A DNA stretch of 8,138 nt, taken from assembly GCA_017475415.1 (NCBI GenBank), contig JAFVFM010000276.1:1-8138 (forward strand), read 5' to 3'. The position numbers and the translations under genes are program-made. This document shows, one piece after another, positions 1 through 6,011 of this stretch; position 1 is the first letter of the stretch; every line of letters begins with the position of its first letter. The notes under the pieces were generated by a model. The model was not told the origin of the DNA, searched no databases, and worked only from the letters and a program-made list of their open reading frames with translations. Source of the stretch: Solobacterium sp. (GTDB lineage Bacteria > Bacillota_I > Bacilli_A > Erysipelotrichales > Erysipelotrichaceae).

Positions 1-648
1 GCTGAAACTATAGATGATGTATTTGAAGCAACAGAAGAAAATATAGAAGTGAAGGAAGGCGAAATACCAACATTAGAGGGAGATGAAGAAGAAATCTTCT
101 TGCATATGGCTGCAGTATTAGAAGGCTTATTATTCTTAACTGGTGATGATGGCTTGACCTTAGAGCAAGCAAGTGACACCTTAGGCACAAAAGAGGATAT
201 GACAGAAAAGTTATTCCAGCATCTACAAGAATATTATATTGATGATCATCGTGGTATAGAAATTGCGCGTTTTGGAAACACGTATAAATTCTTAAGTAAA
301 GCTTTTGTTCATCCATATGCACAAAAGTTATTCCAATTATCTTCGCAAACTAAATTAAGCAATGCAGCATTAGAAACCTTAGCCATTATTGCATATAAAC
401 AACCTATTACACGTGTTGAAATTGAAGAAATACGTGGGGTTGGGGCTGATGTAATGTTACGAAAACTAGAAGCTAGAGGTTTAATAAAAGAGGATGGCCG
501 TTCGGAAGCGCCAGGTAGGCCTATATTATATTCTGTAACCAATGAATTCATGGATGCTTTTAGTTTATTAAGTTTAGATGAATTACCAGATTTACCACAA
601 TTTAATCAAGATGAAGGAGAAGGCGAAACAAACCTATTTGCGCAATGA
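1..648 (+). CDS. scpB: Segregation and condensation protein B (5' end uncertain or outside window)
   Basis: ScpB binds the kleisin ScpA in the SMC-ScpAB condensin that compacts and segregates chromosomes in the cytoplasm. The ScpB core begins near base 106 with AAVLEGLLFLTGDDGLT and continues through family landmarks: the RGIEIARFG strand, ALETLAIIAYKQPITRVEIE, the IRGVGAD turn, EDGRSEAPGRPILY and the C-terminal SLDELPDLP. Two winged-helix domains are thus complete. The frame is open back to base 1 and reads as an acidic stretch. Internal candidate starts are GTG 49, TTG 100 and ATG 106, and none has a good Shine-Dalgarno. An ATG 106 start gives 180 aa, close to the family norm of about 190. 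The open upstream frame may be an N-terminal extension or a fusion to ScpA, which normally precedes scpB. The stop TGA overlaps the next gene's ATG (ATGA). Identity is secure; the start is not. Confidence 0.9.
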   Translation, partial: AETIDDVFEATEENIEVKEGEIPTLEGDEEEIFLHMAAVLEGLLFLTGDDGLTLEQASDTLGTKEDMTEKLFQHLQEYYIDDHRGIEIARFGNTYKFLSKAFVHPYAQKLFQLSSQTKLSNAALETLAIIAYKQPITRVEIEEIRGVGADVMLRKLEARGLIKEDGRSEAPGRPILYSVTNEFMDAFSLLSLDELPDLPQFNQDEGEGETNLFAQ

Positions 649-1424
649 TGAAGAAGCTGAAAATTGTATTATTAGTTCTTATACTTACATTATGCAGCAT
701 AACTGCATCTTTTTCGCCTATAGAAACCTTAGCGGAAGGTGATTTCAAAGACAAATATTCTTGTCGTTTGATTACTTCTTACAATTATCAATCTTCTACT
801 CCTGCCTCTGCTGTTGCTTCGGAAGATTATCTTAAGAATTCACTTATTGGTGGGGATTCAAGAGTAGGTGGTTTAGCTTTATATAGTGATTTACCTAAAT
901 TGGGTGTAGAAGTATATTATGTTACTTCATTATCCCTATGGCGTATTTATGATATGAAGGTAAACGAAAAGGTAAATAAACCTTTATATGATATTTTAGA
1001 TACAACAGAAAAAAAGAATATTTATTTATTCTTAGGCATCAATGAAATTAATGGGACGAATTTTGATGTATGGAAAGAAGAATTAGATACATTAGTTAAG
1101 GAATATAAGGAAAAACATCCTGAAAAAAATATATATTTCATTTTAGGCTATCATCCTCGCTCGATGAATGGCATGTCTTTAGAAGATTTAACTAAAGCAG
1201 TAGATGTTGAAAATGAGAAAATTATAGAAGTTGCGAAAAAGTATCATATCTTCTATATTAATCCTAATGAAAGTACTGAATTAATGGATGAAAAAGGATT
1301 AATTAAGGAACAATATACTTGGGATGGTGTTCATCTTAATGAAGCAGGTGCGCAGGTATTTGCGGACTTTATTAAAACACATGTATATCAGGAGGAAGTG
1401 TATGTTGAAGAAATTTGTGAGTAG
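645..1424 (+). CDS. Secreted SGNH/GDSL-family hydrolase
   Basis: This is a 259-aa exported esterase or acyl-hydrolase-type protein. An N-terminal signal peptide is visible: a basic MMKKLK start, a hydrophobic core at about residues 7-23 and a plausible cleavage after TLA (residue 30). The cysteine at residue 17 is not in a proper lipobox because Leu, not Gly/Ala/Ser, precedes it. SGNH blocks are present in order: GGDSR with the nucleophile Ser72, GINE at 131-134 supplying the block III Asn133, and DGVH with Asp227 and His230 completing the triad. Related enzymes deacetylate or esterify cell-wall and surface glycans, but the substrate here is unknown. The ATG overlaps the scpB stop; a second ATG lies at 648. 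The nearest purine-rich sequence (614-620) is about 24 bases upstream, so translational coupling to scpB is likely. The last 23 bases overlap the following lipoprotein gene, suggesting joint expression and a shared envelope role. Confidence 0.85.
   Translation: MMKKLKIVLLVLILTLCSITASFSPIETLAEGDFKDKYSCRLITSYNYQSSTPASAVASEDYLKNSLIGGDSRVGGLALYSDLPKLGVEVYYVTSLSLWRIYDMKVNEKVNKPLYDILDTTEKKNIYLFLGINEINGTNFDVWKEELDTLVKEYKEKHPEKNIYFILGYHPRSMNGMSLEDLTKAVDVENEKIIEVAKKYHIFYINPNESTELMDEKGLIKEQYTWDGVHLNEAGAQVFADFIKTHVYQEEVYVEEICE
1390..1396 (+). promoter_or_regulatory. Strong Shine-Dalgarno deciding the lipoprotein start
   Basis: AGGAGGA sits 5 bases before ATG 1402, inside the 3' end of the SGNH hydrolase gene. 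It selects 1402 over the in-frame ATG at 1324, which has no comparable site and would bury the lipoprotein signal behind 26 residues of frame-shadow sequence. Confidence 0.85.
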
Positions 1425-1899
1425 TTTGCTGATAATTGTATTATTAATATCATGTGGTTCAAAAAATAATAGCAATGAAGAAGCTGGTTCTAATCAAGCA
1501 ACAATAAAAGATCTATCTGTTGCTGATGCGGCAAAAAAATTAGCAGAGGATTTAGGTATGATTAATGAATTAACTGAATTCCCCTCTAATCGTACTTTAG
1601 CAATGTTATTTCAAAATGATAAAGAAGCAGTTGAAGAAGCTGCCTTATATTTATCCAGTGATAAAAAGGCGGATACAGTTGGTGTATTCAAGGTAAAAGA
1701 AACGGAAAAATGTAAAGAATATATCCAAAGCTATATTAGTTCATTAAAAGATAGAGCGAATAATTATACGCCAGAAGAAACATTCAAGATTGATAAGGCT
1801 ATTGTTGAAACAAATGATGATTCTTCGATTATTGTCTTTGTGATTGCGGATAATATTGAAGATGCAAAAGGGAAAGTGAATGCTTTATTAGGTAAATAA
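1402..1899 (+). CDS. DUF4358-like lipoprotein
   Basis: A 165-aa exported lipoprotein of unknown function. The N-terminus MLKKFVSSLLIIVLLISCGS is a lipoprotein signal: basic start, hydrophobic core and lipobox LISC with Cys18 as the predicted lipidated residue. A Ser/Asn/Glu-rich linker (about 19-35) follows. The mature domain then shows the DUF4358 pattern as I know it: a helix ending in ELTEFP, a short segment around MLFQND, a strand LYLSSDKKADTVGVFKV, a long lysine-rich helix with KEYIQSYISSLKDRANNYTPEE, and a C-terminal strand-helix SSIIVFVIADNIEDAKGKVNALL. In genomes I recall, such lipoproteins often lie near SGNH hydrolases or O-acyltransferases, and the 23-base overlap with an SGNH gene fits. 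The family assignment is from memory of its pattern, so it is moderately confident; the lipoprotein call is firm. Confidence 0.75.
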   Translation: MLKKFVSSLLIIVLLISCGSKNNSNEEAGSNQATIKDLSVADAAKKLAEDLGMINELTEFPSNRTLAMLFQNDKEAVEEAALYLSSDKKADTVGVFKVKETEKCKEYIQSYISSLKDRANNYTPEETFKIDKAIVETNDDSSIIVFVIADNIEDAKGKVNALLGK

Positions 1900-1904
1900 T
1901 CATT

Positions 1905-1933
1905 ATGGGTTGTCATTGGGCAATCCATTTTTT
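1905..1933 (+). terminator. Intrinsic terminator or attenuator before the GTPase-NYN gene
   Basis: Arms ATGGGTTGTC (1905-1914) and GGCAATCCAT (1919-1928) form a 10-bp stem with two G-U pairs and the tetraloop ATTG, followed by an unbroken T run (1928-1933). It starts 5 bases after the lipoprotein stop and ends 9 bases before ATG 1943. No promoter fits between the hairpin and that ATG, so the downstream gene must depend on read-through or on a promoter inside the lipoprotein gene. This makes an attenuator role as likely as a simple operon end. Confidence 0.7.
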
Positions 1934-1946
1934 AAGAAAATTATGA
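1905..1946 (+). CDS. Possible 13-codon leader peptide upstream of the GTPase-NYN gene
   Basis: A short reading frame, MGCHWAIHFLRKL, begins at ATG 1905, the first base of the attenuator stem. It ends at TGA 1944-1946, sharing ATGA with the start codon at 1943. A weak AGG (1890-1892) lies 12 bases upstream. A ribosome translating it would cover the hairpin and deliver itself to the GTPase start. Tn916-type tet(M) is also preceded by a translated leader with attenuation, which motivates the idea. It may be chance: the frame is very short and its Shine-Dalgarno is weak. Confidence 0.3.
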   Translation: MGCHWAIHFLRKL

Positions 1947-4423
1947 AAAAAATAACAATTGGAATATTTGCGCATGTCGATTCAGGCAAAACGACATTAA
2001 TAGAAAGAATATTGAATCATACGGGTATGACTCAATCCTTTGGTCGTGTAGATAAACAAGAATCTACTTTAGATTATGACGCACTAGAGCGTAAGCATGG
2101 CCTTACTATATTTGATAAAGAATGTTATTTTCAAGTGGATGATACACAAGTATTCTTAATTGATACACCAGGCCATATTGCTTTTATTCAAGAAGTGAAT
2201 ATTGCGATGAAAGTAATTGATTTAGCCATCCTTGTTATCGATGGTAAGGATGCGATTGTACCTTACCAGCAACGTTTGTTTTCTTTACTGCAACAACATC
2301 ATGTACCAACGGTTTTATTTGTAAATAAGATGGATATCGCTTATTTAAGTGAAGATGATTTTATTAAGGAAGCACAAATGAAATTATCTACTTATGTATA
2401 TCCTTTAGAGAAAGATGAAGAATTTTATTTTTTAAATGAATCCTTTATGAAAGCTTTTGAAGAATCAAAAAATATTACAAATATAGAAATCAAAGATGCA
2501 ATGAAAAGAAAAGAATATTATCCAATCTTTTTTGGTACGGCTTTAAAAGATCAAGGGATAGATGAATTGATTTCATTTTTACCTATATTTGCACAAATGG
2601 ATAGTTCGGAAGAAGAAGTTAAGGCAATTGTATATAAGATAGCTAATGATGCGCAAAAGAATCGCATTACTTATATTAAATTAATACAAGGTTGCCTTAA
2701 GCCAAAGGGAAAAATAGGAGAAGAAAAGATAGATCAAATTCGTCTTTATCAAGGAAATGAATATACTCTACTTCAAGAAGCGAAGGGGCCTATGATTCTC
2801 GGTCTTAAAGGATTAAGAAATAGCTATATAGGGCAAACAATAGGCTTTGAAGATAAGCAAGAAGTATTAGAATCGATTATCGAATATCGTATATGCTTTG
2901 AAAAGGAGGAAGACTTCTTTCTTTGCAAAGAGTATTTCGTGCTTTTAAAAATGAATCATGATCCCATAGAACCACGTATTGAGGAATCGACAAAGAGTAT
3001 TTATGTACATTTAATGGGGGATCTACAAAAAGAAGTATTACAAGAGCGTCTACTAGAGCTTAATGGTATTTCTATTACCTTTAGTGATGCAGAAATTTGT
3101 TATAAGGAAACAATTAATAAAGAAAGTATTGGTATAGGCCATTATGAGCCGTTAAAGCATTATGCGGAAGTTGTATTATTGTTGAAACCGAATAAGCGCA
3201 ATGCAGGTATAGAAGTAATTAGTCGTTTAAAGGATGGGGATATACCAGAAGCGTATGAAAAAGTAATCATAAAGACGATTAAAGAGAATAGAATACCGGG
3301 AATATTAACGGGTTCAGAATTGACGGATTGTATTGTTGAAATTCTAATGGCCAAAGCACATATTAAGCATTCAAATACAATAGACTTTTATGAAGCGACA
3401 ATACGTGCTCTACGTCATGGTTTAATGCAAAATGAAGGAAATATTCTATTAGAACCTTACCAACATTTTTCTTTAACAATAGAAGAAAGTATATTGAGTT
3501 CATGCTTATATGCTCTAGAAGAAAAAGAAGCTGAATTCGAAGTTCAACATAATGAATCTTATCAAATTGTAGGTAGAGCAGCTTTATCCAACTTATTGTC
3601 CTTTCCAAAAGAATTTCAAATTCTAAGTAAGGGTAAGGGGGAATGCTTGTTGTATTTTGATGGTTATGAAGAAGTAAAGAATAGCCAAGTAATCATAGAA
3701 GAATATGCATATGACCCACATGCTGATTTGAACTATCCAATGGATTCGATATTTTGTATGCACGGGGGTGCTGTTCATATACCTTTTAAAGAGGTAGAAA
3801 AGCATATGCATTTGCATTTGAAACAAAGAAACCAATCTTCCAGCTATATGACAAAGCCGATGCGTTTGAATGATGAAGAAATCAATCGTATCTTTGCGCT
3901 AACTTATGCCCAAAATCGGAAAAAAGATAAAAAGATGCAAAAAAGGAATGAATCAGAAGAAAGAAAACAATATAAACAAGTAGAAAAGAAACCACGTTGT
4001 TTGATTATTGATGGTTATAATATGATTTATTCTTGGGAAAGATTTAAAGATGTAAAGGATGCTCCATTAGCGGATAATCGTAGACGTTTAATCGAATCGT
4101 TTGTAAATTACCAATATGCTGTAGGTATGCGGATGATCCTCGTCTTTGATGGTTATAAAAGAGAAGAGAATCGTGGCGAAAAAAGTAAAGAAGGAAATCT
4201 AGATATTGTTTATACTAAGACAAATGAAACAGCTGATGCATATATAGAACGTATTGTACAAGATTTAGTAAAAGATTATTATGTGATTGTTGCAAGCTCT
4301 GATGCATTAATTCAAAATGCTATATTCGCTTATGGGGGATATCGTATGTCGGCAAGAGAAATGGAAAATCAAATGGAAGCGATAGAAAGTATACTAGAAG
4401 ACAAAATGCATCAAGAAGCGTAA
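1943..4423 (+). CDS. TetM/EF-G-like translational GTPase fused to a YacP/Rae1-like NYN nuclease
   Basis: This 826-aa protein combines two ribosome-directed modules. The N-terminal GTPase has AHVDSGKTT (10-18), switch I ERKHGLTI with Thr55, DTPGH (74-78), NKMD (128-131) and a G5-like GTA (198-200). A domain II beta-barrel and EF-G-like domains III-V follow, including TDC (461-463) and LLEPY (502-506), which align with TetM. TetM alone is about 640 aa. After a lysine-rich linker (about 657-685) comes a full YacP/Rae1 domain: DGYNMI (690-695), VFD (734-736), TKTNETAD (758-765), VASSD (783-787) and SARE (803-806). These match Rae1, including its acidic catalytic positions. Rae1 cleaves mRNA in the ribosomal A site, and TetM-type proteins bind the same region. 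I infer a GTP-driven ribosome factor carrying a tethered A-site nuclease. ATG 1943 is chosen; an in-frame TTG at 1910 lies inside the hairpin and adds 11 residues. Tetracycline protection is not assured. Confidence 0.88.
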   Translation: MKKITIGIFAHVDSGKTTLIERILNHTGMTQSFGRVDKQESTLDYDALERKHGLTIFDKECYFQVDDTQVFLIDTPGHIAFIQEVNIAMKVIDLAILVIDGKDAIVPYQQRLFSLLQQHHVPTVLFVNKMDIAYLSEDDFIKEAQMKLSTYVYPLEKDEEFYFLNESFMKAFEESKNITNIEIKDAMKRKEYYPIFFGTALKDQGIDELISFLPIFAQMDSSEEEVKAIVYKIANDAQKNRITYIKLIQGCLKPKGKIGEEKIDQIRLYQGNEYTLLQEAKGPMILGLKGLRNSYIGQTIGFEDKQEVLESIIEYRICFEKEEDFFLCKEYFVLLKMNHDPIEPRIEESTKSIYVHLMGDLQKEVLQERLLELNGISITFSDAEICYKETINKESIGIGHYEPLKHYAEVVLLLKPNKRNAGIEVISRLKDGDIPEAYEKVIIKTIKENRIPGILTGSELTDCIVEILMAKAHIKHSNTIDFYEATIRALRHGLMQNEGNILLEPYQHFSLTIEESILSSCLYALEEKEAEFEVQHNESYQIVGRAALSNLLSFPKEFQILSKGKGECLLYFDGYEEVKNSQVIIEEYAYDPHADLNYPMDSIFCMHGGAVHIPFKEVEKHMHLHLKQRNQSSSYMTKPMRLNDEEINRIFALTYAQNRKKDKKMQKRNESEERKQYKQVEKKPRCLIIDGYNMIYSWERFKDVKDAPLADNRRRLIESFVNYQYAVGMRMILVFDGYKREENRGEKSKEGNLDIVYTKTNETADAYIERIVQDLVKDYYVIVASSDALIQNAIFAYGGYRMSAREMENQMEAIESILEDKMHQEA

Positions 4424-4451
4424 AATAGTAAAGAAAAAAAGGAGTTTGAAC

Positions 4452-5291
4452 ATGTCAGAAATAAATGATCAAAATTGTAACCATGCCTGTGATGGATGTG
4501 GTGTAGAAGGTTGTGCGAGTCGCAATCAAGGTGATTTTCATATTGCCTTACATGAGCGTTCTAGCGTAAAGAAAACGATAGCGATTGTCTCAGGTAAAGG
4601 AGGAGTAGGTAAATCTTTAGTTACTTCACTTTTAGCTGCTGAAACACAAAAAAGAAATAAACGTGTGGCTATTTTAGATGGAGATATCACCGGACCTTCG
4701 CAAGGACATGCCTTTGGTATACATGCTAAAGCAAGTGGTGATGGTGAGCTAATCTATCCAGAAATGAGTAAAAGTGGTATTCAAATTATGAGTACAAATA
4801 TGTTGCTTGAACAAGATGAACAACCAGTAATTTGGCGTGGTCCTATGGTAGCAGGTATACTCAAGCAATTCTATCAAGAAGTATTTTGGGATGATGTAGA
4901 CTATATGTATGTAGATATGCCTCCTGGAACGAGTGATGTACCTTTAACTTTATTCCAATCTATTCCGTTAGATGGCATTATTATTGTTACTAGTCCACAA
5001 GAATTAGTATCTATGGTTGTTGAAAAGGCAATCAATATGGCGAATATGATGAATGTGAAGATTTTAGGTATCATCGAAAATATGTCCTATGTAGTATGCC
5101 CTACATGTGATGAACATATTGCCTTATTTGGACATTCTCATGTAAATGATATTGCGGAAAAATACAATTTACCAATTTTAGCGAAATTACCATTAGATCC
5201 TACAATTACAGAGGCTTGTGATAATGGGCAAATTGAAGATGTAGATGTAGAAGAAATTAAAGGTGCAGTAGATACAATACTATCTTTATAA
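4452..5291 (+). CDS. Mrp/NBP35-family Fe-S carrier P-loop ATPase
   Basis: A 279-aa cytoplasmic ATPase of the Mrp/ApbC/NBP35 family, which holds and transfers Fe-S clusters to apoproteins. The N-terminus carries a CX3CX2CX4C cluster motif (Cys9, 13, 16, 21). A deviant Walker A, SGKGGVGKS (47-55), follows, then LDGDITGPS (75-83), WRGPM (128-132), VDMPPGTSDVPLT (154-166) and the C-terminal CPTC (216-219), where the dimer-bridging cluster normally sits. An acidic C-terminal tail closes it. AAGGAG at 4439-4444, 7 bases before ATG 4452, fixes the start; the TTG at 4446 is too close to it. The gene follows the GTPase-NYN gene by 28 bases with no terminator, so co-transcription is likely. The symbol mrp is used in some genomes, but naming varies, so none is given. 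Confidence 0.92.
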   Translation: MSEINDQNCNHACDGCGVEGCASRNQGDFHIALHERSSVKKTIAIVSGKGGVGKSLVTSLLAAETQKRNKRVAILDGDITGPSQGHAFGIHAKASGDGELIYPEMSKSGIQIMSTNMLLEQDEQPVIWRGPMVAGILKQFYQEVFWDDVDYMYVDMPPGTSDVPLTLFQSIPLDGIIIVTSPQELVSMVVEKAINMANMMNVKILGIIENMSYVVCPTCDEHIALFGHSHVNDIAEKYNLPILAKLPLDPTITEACDNGQIEDVDVEEIKGAVDTILSL

Positions 5292-5339
5292 TTCACTTAT
5301 TTTTCACATTCTTTCGTTATAGTTTTATGGGAGGTATAT

Positions 5340-6011
5340 ATGGCAAAATTATTAATTGTTGATGACGAAGAAAAAATCAGAGAAATGATTTGTAAATATG
5401 CTAAGCATGAAGGTTTCGAAACGGATGTGGCAAGTGATGGTTTTGAAGCTATTTCAAAATGTGAGAATGATCATTTTGATTTGGTAATTATGGATGTCAT
5501 GATGCCTAATTTGGATGGCTTTTCAGCAGTAAAAGATATACGCGAAATGCAACCAAACTTACCGATTATTATGTTATCTGCTTTAGGTGAAGAATATGAT
5601 AAGATACATGGTTTTGATGTTGGGATTGATGACTATGTTGTTAAACCATTTTCTGGTAAAGAATTAATGATGCGTGTACATGCAATATTGAAGCGATCGT
5701 TAACTGTTGTAAGTGAAAATTTTGTATTAGATGATTTGCTGATTGATTTTTCTGCACGTACAGTTTCGATTAAAGGAGAAAAATTACAACTTTCTCCTAA
5801 AGAATATGAATTATTCATTTATCTAGTAAAAAATGCTGGTATTGCTTTAACAAGAGAACAGCTTTTGCAGAATATATGGGGCTATAACTTTTTTGGAGAT
5901 GACCGCACCTTAGATACGCATATTAAATTATTGCGTAAGAATCTAGGTGAATATGCATCACATATCGTAACATTACGTGGAGTGGGGTATCGTTTTGACA
6001 AAGAAATCTAG
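5340..6011 (+). CDS. OmpR/PhoB-family response regulator
   Basis: This 223-aa two-component regulator has an N-terminal receiver domain (1-120) and a C-terminal winged-helix DNA-binding domain (about 130-222). Receiver residues are intact: acidic pair Asp8-Asp9, phospho-acceptor Asp52 in VIMDVMMP, Ser80 in MLSA and Lys102 in VVKPF. The effector domain shows LSPKEYELFIYLVKNAG, the recognition-helix region RTLDTHIKLLRKNL and the wing VTLRGVGYRF. GGGAGG at 5329-5334, 5 bases before ATG, fixes the start. The 48-base gap after the Mrp gene has no terminator, and I see only a weak promoter-like sequence, so it may be read from the upstream transcript. The kinase gene overlaps its 3' end, so the partner is clear. 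Target genes are unknown; the nearby ABC transporter is one candidate. Confidence 0.95.
   Translation: MAKLLIVDDEEKIREMICKYAKHEGFETDVASDGFEAISKCENDHFDLVIMDVMMPNLDGFSAVKDIREMQPNLPIIMLSALGEEYDKIHGFDVGIDDYVVKPFSGKELMMRVHAILKRSLTVVSENFVLDDLLIDFSARTVSIKGEKLQLSPKEYELFIYLVKNAGIALTREQLLQNIWGYNFFGDDRTLDTHIKLLRKNLGEYASHIVTLRGVGYRFDKEI

Noticed and set aside
8..322. Minus-strand open frame of 104 codons opposite scpB
   Set aside because: A shadow of a well-conserved gene, with Leu/His-rich low-complexity translation and no ribosome binding site.
1324..1401. Upstream in-frame ATG giving a 191-aa version of the lipoprotein
   Set aside because: It reads hydrolase codons in another frame and hides the lipoprotein signal. 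The strong AGGAGGA before 1402 marks the real start.
3160..3835. Three minus-strand open frames opposite the GTPase-NYN gene
   Set aside because: Shadows of conserved domain IV-V coding sequence, with no family motifs or start signals.
1943..4423. Calling the fusion gene a tetracycline-resistance determinant
   Set aside because: Overall similarity to TetM is clear, but the domain IV tip differs and there is an added nuclease. No mobile-element context supports acquired resistance.
4424..4451. Terminator between the GTPase-NYN and Mrp genes
   Set aside because: The stretch is an A-rich leader with a Shine-Dalgarno and has no inverted repeat.
5292..5323. Promoter for the response regulator (TTCACT with TATAGT)
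   Set aside because: The spacer is 20 bases and both boxes are poor. It is not good enough to list as a feature.
5633..5818. Minus-strand frame inside the response regulator
   Set aside because: A shadow of a fully intact regulator gene.
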